Positions 1 through 7,826 of a stretch of DNA of 32,512 nt are shown one piece after another. The stretch's first letter is position 1. The number at the start of each line of letters is the position of its first letter. This DNA is from Candidatus Hodarchaeota archaeon (GTDB taxonomy: Archaea > Asgardarchaeota > Heimdallarchaeia > Hodarchaeales > Hodarchaeaceae), in contig JAEOTQ010000119.1 in assembly GCA_016839785.1 (NCBI GenBank), positions 1 to 32,512 on the forward strand, read 5' to 3'. Position numbers and translations under genes: made by a program. The notes under the pieces were generated by a model. It made no database searches and had not been told where the DNA came from. It saw only the letters and a list, made by a program, of their open reading frames with translations.

Positions 1-885
1 ACAGATCTAGTAAAATATTCTGGGCACCTTATTGGGGGATTCCAAGCAGAGAAATTCAGTAAGGGTTTTGCGGGAGCTGTTTGGTGGTTCATAAATCTCT
101 ACTATAACAGATCAGATGTTGTTGTAACGCCTTCAAAGACTCTTCAACATGACCTTATTGCGCATGGGTTGAAACCACCGGTTTACTCACTTCCAAATAT
201 GATCTCAGAGGTATTTTTTAATCTTAAAAAAACGCAAACGGATTTGGAGGAATTTGGTTCCTCGATCAGAAAGAAATTCTCCATCCCTGAAAACCATCGG
301 ATTATAACTTATTGTGGACGGGTTTCTTTTGAGAAAAAACTTGAAATTGTACTAGAAGGGTTTAAGGACGTTGAAAAGTCACATAGAGATGTTACTCTAC
401 TAATAATTGGGGATGGCCCTCATTTAAAGGCGTATAGAAAGCAGGCAGAAAAACTAGGTTTGCAAAATGTTGTTTTTACTGGTTTCATTGCACATACAAA
501 ACTTCTGTACTACTACCAAATGGGAGAGTTTATGGTGACGCCTAGTGATACTGAAACTCAAGGACTTACTGTAATAGAGGCAATGAGCCAATCAAAGCCC
601 GTTATTGGGGTAAATGAAGGTGGAGTAAAGGATTACATCAAAGATTACAAAAATGGAATTCTAGTGGAACCAAATAATGTTGAAGAGTTTAAAAGAGCCA
701 TCCTTTATTTATTAGACAATCCATCTGAGACGATAAAAATGGGAAATATAGCAAAAACGTCTGTGATGAAATGTTCTCCCGAAGGATTTTCAGAAAAGCT
801 CAATAAAACATTTGAAATTGCCTTTGAACGTTATATCCTTTTGTTTTGGGCAACCTCAATTCTTATAGCGGAATACGAAAATTGA
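1..885 (+). CDS. GT4-family glycosyltransferase (5' end outside window)
   Basis: The reading frame is open from base 1, so the gene begins upstream; 294 residues are visible. The first residues contain a 'VVVTPSKTLQHDL' segment and a 'YSLPNMI' segment, typical of the hinge between the two Rossmann domains of GT-B enzymes. Then follow the C-terminal domain signatures: 'YCGRVSFEKKLEIVLEGF', 'LLIIGDGP', 'VVFTGFIAH' and the nucleotide-sugar-binding E-x7-E region 'ETQGLTVIEAM' followed by 'KPVIGVNEGG'. GT4 enzymes transfer a sugar from a nucleotide or lipid-linked donor, often to membrane lipids or surface glycans. The acceptor cannot be told from sequence. It is followed by an MFS transporter with a 104-base gap. 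The family call is firm, the substrate unknown. Confidence 0.9.
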   Translation, partial: TDLVKYSGHLIGGFQAEKFSKGFAGAVWWFINLYYNRSDVVVTPSKTLQHDLIAHGLKPPVYSLPNMISEVFFNLKKTQTDLEEFGSSIRKKFSIPENHRIITYCGRVSFEKKLEIVLEGFKDVEKSHRDVTLLIIGDGPHLKAYRKQAEKLGLQNVVFTGFIAHTKLLYYYQMGEFMVTPSDTETQGLTVIEAMSQSKPVIGVNEGGVKDYIKDYKNGILVEPNNVEEFKRAILYLLDNPSETIKMGNIAKTSVMKCSPEGFSEKLNKTFEIAFERYILLFWATSILIAEYEN

Positions 886-989
886 TTAACCCCTCTATGT
901 TCCGCCAAAAACGTTCGAGAGTAATGATTTTTCTTTTAGAAATGTTCTAAACTGACAGACTAGAGATTATAAGGGATATGTAAGAATCA

Positions 990-2345
990 ATGAGTTCCAA
1001 TGCTACATTCACTCCGTCTCCAGATAAAGACACAGAGTCTGTTAAAAGACCGTCAGAGAGAATGGAGAAGATCCCAATTTATACCACCAGCATAGCTTGG
1101 GCTGCAGGAAGATCATCGATATTTACATATCTTTCGTATTTTGGCGTTGTTATCGGTGCAAGTCCCTTAGAACAGTCAATTCTCACATCTGTCAGAAATT
1201 TGGGTTCAAATATATTCCAATCTATTTGGGGCTGGCTTGCGGATTTGAGAGGTCGCAAATTAGTTATGACGATTGGATTAGCAACGTTAGCTCTTACCAT
1301 CTTCCTTACTCCATTTGTTACTAACCCATTTGAACTTGTATTAATTTCAATCATTATGACTTCACTTGGGTTTAGCTTTATTCCAGCATGGATTGCATTT
1401 CTTGGTGATTACGCTTCAGAAGAAAAACGGGCTTCATTTATTGGATTTATAAACTCAATCGGTACCTTAAGCTCCCTCTTTGTCATTCTCCTCTTGGGAT
1501 GGTGGATGGATAGTACACCTTTCCCATTCCCTACAGAAATAGCTATCTATGCAGAAAGTAAACCAGTTTTCTTTATTCCTTTTATAACAGGAGCCATTAT
1601 CTTCACAATTGCATTATTCAGCGAATTGTTCCTTAAAGAAAAATATACGGCACGTAATAGAGCAGTAATTCGTGATGAACTCCATCTTTCAACTAGAAAC
1701 CTGATTGACAGAAATGCACCTTTTAAAAGACTTCTCCCCATTAATTCCTTCTTTAAATTTTGTATGAGTATGGCTTGGCCTATTTTTCCATTTGTAACTC
1801 TCAGGGTTGCGCACACTTGGTTGGAAGTTTCGATTTTATGGGCAGTATTTAATTTACCTAGGGGTCTTGGTCAATCTTTTGGTGGGATAATTGCTGATCG
1901 TTTTGGAAAAAAAATAGTAATTATTCTCTCCCGTTTTGGGTACGCCATCGTTCCTTTTGGATACGCGGTTGGATTAGTTACAGGTAATGTTTGGTTTCTC
2001 CTTCTGGTGAATATTCCAGGAGGATTTGCATTCGGTGCGGAGGATACTGCAATTTCGTCTTACTCACTTGATTGTTCTACTGTAGATACACGTGCACGTT
2101 ATTACTCCATTTTACTCACATTTGAAGGCGTTTTTGCATTTACGGGGTCTTTATTCGCTGGATTATTAATGGAAATTCTATTGTCAATGTTACATATCAC
2201 AGATAAAGATCCTGGATTTGAAAATGTACTCATGATTCTTCTTCTTCTTATCACTGCACTAAGAATAATCGGAGCTGTGTTCCACAAATATATTTATTCC
2301 AATCCTTTAGATTTCGAGCTTGAAAAACAACTAGGAACCTTTTAG
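990..2345 (+). CDS. Major facilitator superfamily transporter, 12-TM type
   Basis: A 451-residue polytopic membrane protein of normal MFS size. After a polar N-terminal tail of about 30 residues it has repeated hydrophobic segments and the MFS motif A in the first half ('GWLADLRGRKLVMTIG') with a counterpart in the second half ('GGIIADRFGKKIVIILS'), which marks the two six-helix bundles. A central loop of about 40 charged residues ('LFLKEKYTARNRAVIRDELH') separates the halves. Such proteins export or import small molecules with proton or ion coupling; the substrate is not predictable here. An AT-rich TATA-like element at about 965-972 lies some 20 bases before the ATG and no clear Shine-Dalgarno is present, so the mRNA may be leaderless. 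Confidence 0.88.
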   Translation: MSSNATFTPSPDKDTESVKRPSERMEKIPIYTTSIAWAAGRSSIFTYLSYFGVVIGASPLEQSILTSVRNLGSNIFQSIWGWLADLRGRKLVMTIGLATLALTIFLTPFVTNPFELVLISIIMTSLGFSFIPAWIAFLGDYASEEKRASFIGFINSIGTLSSLFVILLLGWWMDSTPFPFPTEIAIYAESKPVFFIPFITGAIIFTIALFSELFLKEKYTARNRAVIRDELHLSTRNLIDRNAPFKRLLPINSFFKFCMSMAWPIFPFVTLRVAHTWLEVSILWAVFNLPRGLGQSFGGIIADRFGKKIVIILSRFGYAIVPFGYAVGLVTGNVWFLLLVNIPGGFAFGAEDTAISSYSLDCSTVDTRARYYSILLTFEGVFAFTGSLFAGLLMEILLSMLHITDKDPGFENVLMILLLLITALRIIGAVFHKYIYSNPLDFELEKQLGTF

Positions 2346-2456
2346 GTATTATTTGCTGCGATTGGTATTATTTGCATATTATGTGTGCTATTAATGCGAA
2401 AAAGAAGTATTATCAATAACTCAATATTGAAATAATATTTAGGAGGCATCGATGAG

Positions 2457-3071
2457 ATGAGTATCTTATCACGATTATTTGCACGGAGTCGAAAAACTCG
2501 AGTCACAATAGGAATCCTAGGAGCCCCTAATGCAGGAAAGACAACTCTTGCAAACCGTATTTCCAATGAATGTGGAAACGGTGAACCACTTGGTGTGGTA
2601 AGCCCAGTTCCTCATGAAACACGTGATTGCAAAGCTCTCGAACATTGTGTTATTAGCGATCAGAACGGATCACTAGATTTAACCATTGTCGACACTCCAG
2701 GTATTGCCACGTCAATAGACTATAGGGAATTCCAACAACATGGTTTAACAAGGCAAGATAGTATTCAACGAGCAAAAGAAGCAACTAGAGGAGTAATAAA
2801 AGCTATTCAAAGCTTAGATAAGATGGATGCGGCAATAGTAGTGGTTGACGCTGCTCGTGCACCATTTGATCAAATTAATTGGACTGTGATAGGAAATCTT
2901 GAAGCAAGACGGATCCCAATCATTGTTGCGGCTAATAAATCTGATTTAACTGAAGCCGATCCCGAACTTGTCAAAGAAACTTTCCAAAGTGATATTATTC
3001 CAATTTCAGCAAAAGATGGAACTGGAATGAATGAATTGTATGGAAGTATCCTATCTGTGTCAGGAATGTGA
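2457..3071 (+). CDS. arvA: Era-like small GTPase, OapA/ArvA type
   Basis: A 204-residue stand-alone GTPase domain. G1 is 'GAPNAGKTT' (residues 22-30), the likely G2 threonine is T55 in 'HETRD', G3 is 'DTPG' (79-82), G4 is 'NKSD' (160-163) and G5 is 'SAK' (184-186). The TrmE-Era-type Walker A with the NAGKTT core separates it from the Ras/Arf genes in this window. AGGAGG at 2441-2446 sits ten bases before the ATG; an earlier ATG at 2452 runs straight into a stop. It is followed by a DUF2073 protein and a zinc-ribbon protein, exactly the gene order of OapABC/ArvABC in haloarchaea. From memory, the haloarchaeal GTPase was found to drive extracellular vesicle formation. The orthology call rests on order and motifs; vesiculation here is inference. 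Confidence 0.85.
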   Translation: MSILSRLFARSRKTRVTIGILGAPNAGKTTLANRISNECGNGEPLGVVSPVPHETRDCKALEHCVISDQNGSLDLTIVDTPGIATSIDYREFQQHGLTRQDSIQRAKEATRGVIKAIQSLDKMDAAIVVVDAARAPFDQINWTVIGNLEARRIPIIVAANKSDLTEADPELVKETFQSDIIPISAKDGTGMNELYGSILSVSGM

Positions 3072-3083
3072 GAGGTGCAAAAA

Positions 3084-3392
3084 GTGGACTTACGTATCAA
3101 TTTCGTGACGGAAAACACAACACGAAAAATGAACAGCACCCAGAAATGTGATTTTATAATTTCAAAACTTAAAACTGATTGTGTTTTGGTTTTTGAAGGC
3201 GGTCTTAATCCTGAAGAAGAAGCTGCTTTGATAGAGGAAGCTATGACTCAAATAGATCACCAAGAATTCTTGGGATATAAAATCCTTAATCCTACACCTC
3301 TCAGAATGAATGGACTGTTCAGTCGGAAGAACGTCAGAATGACGGTCATCGCTCCGTATAACTATGAACATCTCTCAATTGCGCTGGTCTAA
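3084..3392 (+). CDS. arvB: DUF2073 family protein, OapB/ArvB type
   Basis: A small soluble protein of 102 residues from the GTG at 3084. I prefer this start to the GTG at 3075 because GAGGTG at 3072-3077 is a good ribosome-binding site for 3084 and would overlap the earlier codon. Visible features match DUF2073: a central 'LVFEGGLNPEEEAALIEEAM' element followed by 'IDHQEFLGYKI', then 'LFSRKNVRMTVIAP' near the C-terminus. No membrane segment or enzyme motif is seen. It starts 12 bases after the Era-like GTPase gene ends and is followed 15 bases later by the zinc-ribbon gene, so the three should be co-transcribed and probably act as one complex. Biochemical function of DUF2073 is not known to me. 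Confidence 0.8.
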   Translation: MDLRINFVTENTTRKMNSTQKCDFIISKLKTDCVLVFEGGLNPEEEAALIEEAMTQIDHQEFLGYKILNPTPLRMNGLFSRKNVRMTVIAPYNYEHLSIALV

Positions 3393-3407
3393 TTTGACGG
3401 TGGATTT

Positions 3408-3755
3408 ATGGCATTAACTAGTGGAGAGGTCAATTTAAGCCGCTATCGTTGTGCAAAATGCGATCGTACTCCAGAAAAAGCGAATGAGCTCTTCACTGGA
3501 TGTTCATGTGGACATCGACTTTTTCGGTTACGTTTACAACCTTCAGCTAGTAAAAGAGCTTCTATTCCTCTTGATAAGACAACTTATTCAAAGGAAGATA
3601 TGGAGTTTCTTACAATTCGTGAGAGACAGATTGGTATTTATGATATAAATGTGGACAAATTACTCAAACGTGAACCTCAAAAGAAAAAATCTCCTGTTAT
3701 TGCTGGAAATAATGGAGTATATTCAATTCGTCTTGATTCCGTGTCAAAAGAATAG
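3408..3755 (+). CDS. arvC: Zinc-ribbon protein, OapC/ArvC type
   Basis: A 115-residue protein with an N-terminal zinc ribbon: ligands C15 and C18 ('CAKC') and C32 and C34 ('CSCG'), followed by the 'HRLFRLRL' strand. The remainder is basic and predicted disordered ('REPQKKKS' near residues 86-93). This is the third member of the OapABC/ArvABC gene set; the ribbon with a short C-x-C second knuckle fits that family. A GGTGGA site at 3400-3405 supports the ATG. The gene converges on a coiled-coil/winged-helix gene with only 17 bases between the stops; that spacer is T-rich and may serve as a terminator. The exact role of the zinc ribbon, nucleic-acid or protein binding, cannot be decided. Confidence 0.78.
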   Translation: MALTSGEVNLSRYRCAKCDRTPEKANELFTGCSCGHRLFRLRLQPSASKRASIPLDKTTYSKEDMEFLTIRERQIGIYDINVDKLLKREPQKKKSPVIAGNNGVYSIRLDSVSKE

Positions 3756-3772
3756 TTTCTCTTCTTAGTCTC

Positions 3773-4459
3773 TTAGGCCTTTACTAATTTAATTTCTCCT
3801 GAGACTTCGTTGAAAGCCACGACACCTAAACCATGAAGTAAGCGTAGATGTTTACGAATTATGATCGGGGCGAATTGTAACTCTGATGCTATGGTTTCTC
3901 TAGCGAGAGACTTCTTTTTAGAATTCTCAAAATAATCGACAATGAACATGGTGATTTTCCCCAATTCGGTTTCCTGCAACACTGTTCGTATAAGAATATC
4001 TTGTGCATGCGTGCTAGATGATTCTCGACTCAAATCCGCACTTACTTGGCCATATTGGTCTTCCATTCGCTTGATTTCTTCTTGGAGTTGTCTTTGAATT
4101 GCCAAATGACTTGCTTCTATACCTTCAATCTCATTTTCGGTGTCTTGAAGTAGCTGTTGCATTTTAGCAATTTGTTGCAAATATGATTCGACGGTTACCT
4201 CGTGTTGTTTAATAATTTCAGACATTTCTCCTATCTGTTTTTCCAGTTCTGCATTTTCAGCAGTTTTTACTTCAGATTTTGCTTTCTCTGCTTGAAGGTC
4301 AGTTTTGACATCACTGAGAACGTCTTGACTTTCTTGAAGTTGCTTTTCAAGATTAGTGGTGTCGCTAATTGCCTCATTGAGTTTATCCTGTGAATGATCT
4401 TTCATGCGCTCTAATTCTTCACGTAAATCATTAATAATGATGTCTTTCTCATCTTGCAT
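3773..4459 (-). CDS. Coiled-coil protein with C-terminal winged-helix domain
   Basis: A 228-residue protein with two parts. Residues about 1-150 are a long heptad-rich, charged coiled coil ('DLREELERMKDHSQDKLNEA', 'ENAELEKQIGEMSEIIKQHE', 'QQIAKMQQLLQDTENEIEG'). Residues about 165-228 look like a winged helix-turn-helix: 'FIVDYFENSKKKSLARETIA' supplies helices 1-2, 'APIIIRKHLRLLHGLGVV' the recognition helix, and 'AFNEVSGEIKLVKA' the wing. No signal peptide or membrane segment is present. It may be a DNA-binding dimer whose coiled coil sets the oligomer. Asgard ESCRT and cytoskeletal proteins also combine coiled coils with winged helices, so DNA binding is not certain. It converges with the ArvABC-like operon. 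Unknown function. Confidence 0.72.
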   Translation of the reverse strand: MQDEKDIIINDLREELERMKDHSQDKLNEAISDTTNLEKQLQESQDVLSDVKTDLQAEKAKSEVKTAENAELEKQIGEMSEIIKQHEVTVESYLQQIAKMQQLLQDTENEIEGIEASHLAIQRQLQEEIKRMEDQYGQVSADLSRESSSTHAQDILIRTVLQETELGKITMFIVDYFENSKKKSLARETIASELQFAPIIIRKHLRLLHGLGVVAFNEVSGEIKLVKA

Positions 4460-4638
4460 AAAAAACCACTAAGACTATGTCTGAAATTTTGAGTTAGGAG
4501 ATACTCAAAGGTGAATGTTTTAGAGTTTTTGATATTTTTAAATTATCGGGTTTCAAACATAAAGTCATCCAATATTCCATTTTCTGAAAATCTAAGAAAA
4601 CTCTTAAAAAGATGAATTTTAACCCCTCCCTGTAAGAG

Positions 4639-4644
4639 TATAAA
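4639..4644 (+). promoter_or_regulatory. Predicted TATA box upstream of the zinc-finger gene
   Basis: The element TATAAA follows AAGAG. A transcript would begin about 25 bases downstream, around 4664-4669, just before the ATG of a possible 18-codon leader ORF. Prediction only. Confidence 0.35.
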
Positions 4645-4669
4645 GGACGATTGAATCTTTGGGGGAAGC

Positions 4670-4726
4670 ATGAAGTACTTCCGTGAATCATCAACCCTTA
4701 TTTCTATACAACTTAAATCTAGGTGA
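4670..4726 (+). CDS. Possible 18-codon leader ORF
   Basis: ATG at 4670 follows GGGGGA at 4661-4666 and encodes MKYFRESSTLISIQLKSR before TGA at 4724-4726. The TGA overlaps the GTG at 4723 that opens the zinc-finger frame, an arrangement that would permit translational coupling. It may equally be a chance ORF, or the true N-terminus of the next gene separated by a frameshift. Low confidence. Confidence 0.25.
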   Translation: MKYFRESSTLISIQLKSR

Positions 4727-4944
4727 TAATACTGATTATACAAAAAGATACAACTACAATAGAGAGTGATCTCCCTAAAGTTGATTCACAGGAATGTCAA
4801 TACTGTGGGAAACCTGCTATATGTAACTCATATACGTGCTATAAGAAAAAACATACAACGAGTAGCCATGATTATGATTGTGCTACATGTGAAGAACGTC
4901 TCTGTCAGCGTCATTGGCGACTCTACTTTAGGAAAAATGTTTGA
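4723..4944 (+). CDS. Small treble-clef/AN1-like zinc-finger protein
   Basis: A 73-residue protein rich in zinc ligands. After a short N-terminus it has C25-x2-C28, C34, C39, H44, H49, then C53-x2-C56-x4-C61-x2-H64-W. The last block resembles the second half of AN1 or B-box zinc fingers, though the final H-x-C of AN1 is missing because the frame stops eight residues later. Enough ligands remain for two zinc sites. The start is uncertain: GTG at 4723 lies inside the AGGTGAT that would otherwise be the ribosome-binding site, and an alternative CTG lies at 4732. Asgard genomes carry many such small zinc fingers, some tied to ubiquitin-like systems, but nothing here shows that link. Confidence 0.6.
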   Translation: MIILIIQKDTTTIESDLPKVDSQECQYCGKPAICNSYTCYKKKHTTSSHDYDCATCEERLCQRHWRLYFRKNV

Positions 4945-5087
4945 TAGAATGTGGCCAAATATCTCTTCCAAAAAAAACCGTAGAATTTTTAACCCTTGAG
5001 GTTTTGTAGTAGGCCAAAGCATTTATCTCAAGGAAAATTAATAATTTTTAAAGATAACAAGACGACCTTGTCGGAGTATCATCGTAG

Positions 5088-6239
5088 ATGTCAGAATGGA
5101 GCGCTATTGTCTTAGCAGGGGGAATCGGATCAAGATTAAGACCATTAACTAGTAATATCCCCAAACCATTAGTACCTGTGGCGAACAAGCCCATGATCGA
5201 CTATAACTTGGAGCTATTACGTAATGCAGGGATAACAGGGAAGATTGCGATTATTACAAGATATATGAGGGAGGAAATTATTCAATATTTCAAAGATAAT
5301 GACCATTTTAATGATTTAGACATAGTACTGCCAGTTTTTGATCCATTAGACACTGCGGATGCAGTAAGAAAGGCAGCAAATTATATTGATACTGAAAATT
5401 TTATTGTTTCAATGGCCGACATTGTAACAAACATTCCCCTGCAGGATTTCATGGCTTTTCACGTTGAAAAAGGGGGCATTGCGAGTATAACACTGAAAGA
5501 TGTAGCACATCCAAGAGCATTCGGGGTCATCATGCTTAACCAGGGTTCACGAATTTTATTATTCCTGGAAAAACCAATTCCTCAGGAACTGAGTTTAGCT
5601 ACCTTAACCTTCTCGAAGAAGGAAACAATACGATTTCAATCGAATTTAGTAAATACAGGAATCTACGCGTTCAAACATGATGTTTTAGAGATCCTTGAAT
5701 CATTGGATGATCTTATGGACTTCGGAAAAGATGTGTTTCCTTACTTAGCCCGAGAATATGGGATCTATGGATATGCACGTCGAGACTACTATTGGATGGA
5801 TGCGGGGAATCCCCAAACCTATTTGTACACAAACTGGGATGTCCTTAGAAGATGGGCCTTCCCGTATTTTCCAAGAGCCACATCAGAAGAAAATAATGTC
5901 TGGATTAATCACAACCATCCTTCCCTCCCAAGTGGGAGTATTATTGATCCACCTGCGGCATTTGGCAATGATATCACAATTGGTAATAATACACGTATAA
6001 AATCTCAGACCGTGATTGGGGATCGAGTCACAATAGGGGATAATTGCGAAATAGAAGCCTCTGTAATTTGGGATGATGTAATAATTGAAGATAATGTAAA
6101 AATTAAAAATAGCGTCATTTGTAATGGGGTACTTATTACTACAGGCTCTCAATTGAACGAAGGTACAGTAATAGGCCCGAATTTTACGAGTAGTGAGGCA
6201 TTGATCTCTGAGAAAAACCAAACTTTTGTTAAGAATTAA
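5088..6239 (+). CDS. Sugar-phosphate nucleotidyltransferase with left-handed beta-helix tail (Mpg1/ManC-like)
   Basis: A 383-residue enzyme of GDP-mannose pyrophosphorylase / glucose-1-phosphate nucleotidyltransferase type. The N-terminal signature is 'LAGGIGSRLRPLT' (residues 9-21) followed by 'PKPLVPVANKPMIDY'. A metal-binding aspartate is in 'VSMADIV', and 'VNTGIYAF' and 'YYWMDAGNPQTYL' are typical of the sugar-binding region. Residues about 285-370 are hexapeptide repeats ('IGNNTRI', 'IGDRVTIGDNCEI', 'IIEDNVKI') forming a left-handed beta-helix. It should make an NDP-sugar for glycan or lipid glycosylation. The next gene, 33 bases downstream in the same frame but behind two stop codons, is a phosphomannomutase homologue. 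Together they match the order and size of fused Mpg1-like enzymes. Nucleotide and sugar specificity are not decided. Confidence 0.9.
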   Translation: MSEWSAIVLAGGIGSRLRPLTSNIPKPLVPVANKPMIDYNLELLRNAGITGKIAIITRYMREEIIQYFKDNDHFNDLDIVLPVFDPLDTADAVRKAANYIDTENFIVSMADIVTNIPLQDFMAFHVEKGGIASITLKDVAHPRAFGVIMLNQGSRILLFLEKPIPQELSLATLTFSKKETIRFQSNLVNTGIYAFKHDVLEILESLDDLMDFGKDVFPYLAREYGIYGYARRDYYWMDAGNPQTYLYTNWDVLRRWAFPYFPRATSEENNVWINHNHPSLPSGSIIDPPAAFGNDITIGNNTRIKSQTVIGDRVTIGDNCEIEASVIWDDVIIEDNVKIKNSVICNGVLITTGSQLNEGTVIGPNFTSSEALISEKNQTFVKN

Positions 6240-6272
6240 GGAATTATATTATCCAGGACGGAAGTCTGAATC

Positions 6273-7676
6273 ATGTTGAAAGAAATTGAACGATTAACTA
6301 AAGGTGGACGAATTACTGCATTCTCAAATACTGAATTAACTCCAGAACTTTCTGCCCTACTAGGAGGCGCTATGGGAACACTTCTAGATCCTAATGCTGT
6401 AGTGATGATAGGTCGAGACTATAGACGAGATACTCGGATGTTAAAACGGTCATTTTCTGGGGGCCTTCTTTCAGCTGGAATCGAATTAATAGACCTTCAC
6501 GGAATACCTACAAGTATCTTACAATTTGCGGTGAGACGGTATGGTGCAGATGCAGGCGTTATGCTCACTCGAAGCCACAATCTTGCAGGTATGGTGTCCA
6601 TAAAACTATTTGAGGCAACTGGAATCGAATTTGAAAGCAGTCAAGTTGCAAAAATTGTAAATATTGCGAAATCTGGAGAATTAAGACGAGTCGCTGCACC
6701 TGATGTGGGATGGATAAGTGTAGCTGATGCAATGAAGGTCTATGATAGGGCATTAGCAGGTTTTTTCGCCTCTAGCAAGGAATCCATGAAGGAGGCCAAT
6801 CTACGAGTAGTAGTTGATTGTGCCTGTGGCCCAGCGTCAAGAATTATGCCTGATTTACTCAGTGAGTTTGGATGTCAAGTTATTACTCTTAATGCACATA
6901 GACCGAGAAATCCGCTCTTTTTACCTAACCCAAGCTCTTTAGTGCGATTAAGGGAAATGGTTCGCGCAATTGGTGCAGATCTAGGTATTGCTTTAGACGC
7001 AGAGGCTCGTCATGCAATTATAATTGATAGTCAAGGCCGTATTCGAACTGCTGAGGAAACAGCATCAGTTAATTTGCATTCACGTTATGATCCACGCTCT
7101 AATGCCACTGTAGTTATTGGCAGCTCAGTCCACCCCTCGGTTTATCACGATTTACACAAAAATATAATATTTTCAGGTCATGGAGAACCCGGAGGAATCG
7201 GTCGGGCGGTTCTAGAACATAGAGCAATCTACGGATTTAATGATACTGGCTTATTTGTTTTACCTGTGTTTTCGCCCGGATCGGATGCTATTGTTGCATC
7301 ATTTACTGTCCTTTCTCAAATGGCGAAATCACATCTTAAATCAACGGATATTTATCGAAATCATCAAGTGTTTGCTCAAAGAACTGCAGAAGTAACATTT
7401 CCGATAGAAAAAATGTTTGAATTCTTTAAATCTGTATTAAATGAGCAACCACAAGATTTTCGTGTAATCGACACCTTCATTGGAATTAAACTCATTACCA
7501 ACGAGAATGAATGGATTCATCTACACTTGGCAACAGAGGATAATACATTACAAATTGAAGTGTATGACCCTAAAGAAAATCTAGATCGTCAAACTGAGCT
7601 GATTGCTTTAGCACGAAATCTTGTTGATACTTTTCTTCAAAATAGGTCTAGCTCTCTTGCTCGCTGGGAAAACTAA
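6273..7676 (+). CDS. Divergent phosphomannomutase/phosphoglucomutase homologue with eroded active site
   Basis: A 467-residue protein with the overall alpha-D-phosphohexomutase layout. The phosphoserine loop survives as 'TRSHN' (residues 99-103) instead of TASHNP. The metal loop, usually DGDADR, reads 'DAEARH' (242-247) after a well-kept 'GADLGIAL', so one metal aspartate is replaced by glutamate and another is lost. The sugar loop, usually GEXSGH, is replaced by 'GFNDTG' (321-326). The C-terminal phosphate-binding loop is not recognisable. This pattern suggests a weak or non-catalytic domain, perhaps a regulatory partner of the upstream nucleotidyltransferase, as proposed for degenerate PMM-like domains in fused Mpg1 proteins. 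Family membership is confident; loss of activity is inference. Confidence 0.85.
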   Translation: MLKEIERLTKGGRITAFSNTELTPELSALLGGAMGTLLDPNAVVMIGRDYRRDTRMLKRSFSGGLLSAGIELIDLHGIPTSILQFAVRRYGADAGVMLTRSHNLAGMVSIKLFEATGIEFESSQVAKIVNIAKSGELRRVAAPDVGWISVADAMKVYDRALAGFFASSKESMKEANLRVVVDCACGPASRIMPDLLSEFGCQVITLNAHRPRNPLFLPNPSSLVRLREMVRAIGADLGIALDAEARHAIIIDSQGRIRTAEETASVNLHSRYDPRSNATVVIGSSVHPSVYHDLHKNIIFSGHGEPGGIGRAVLEHRAIYGFNDTGLFVLPVFSPGSDAIVASFTVLSQMAKSHLKSTDIYRNHQVFAQRTAEVTFPIEKMFEFFKSVLNEQPQDFRVIDTFIGIKLITNENEWIHLHLATEDNTLQIEVYDPKENLDRQTELIALARNLVDTFLQNRSSSLARWEN

Positions 7677-7761
7677 TTCTTATTTCGTATAGGTAAGAAA
7701 TGAAATGTAGCTCGGGTACAATAGAAGCGCATTTACAAATTATTAAATATTATAGATGGTG

Positions 7762-7780
7762 AGGTGTACTGAGGACACCT
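7762..7780 (+). other. Small inverted repeat upstream of the Sar1-like GTPase gene
   Basis: AGGTGT at 7762-7767 pairs with ACACCT at 7775-7780 across a seven-base loop. It lies about 50 bases before the predicted GTG start. It may be a hairpin in the 5' leader or a regulator site, or chance. Confidence 0.25.
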
Positions 7781-7826
7781 ACATATTAAGTGTAATTATG
7801 ATTCCTGTGTCCGAGTTGAAACAATC

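Noticed and set aside
195..214. Independent gene start at the ATG near 169-199 for the glycosyltransferase
   Set aside because: The frame continues upstream to base 1 with glycosyltransferase-like residues, so the start lies outside the window.
4494..4743. Two minus-strand frames of 66 codons between the coiled-coil gene and the zinc-finger gene
   Set aside because: They overlap one another in different frames, have no family features, and cover the predicted promoter at 4639.
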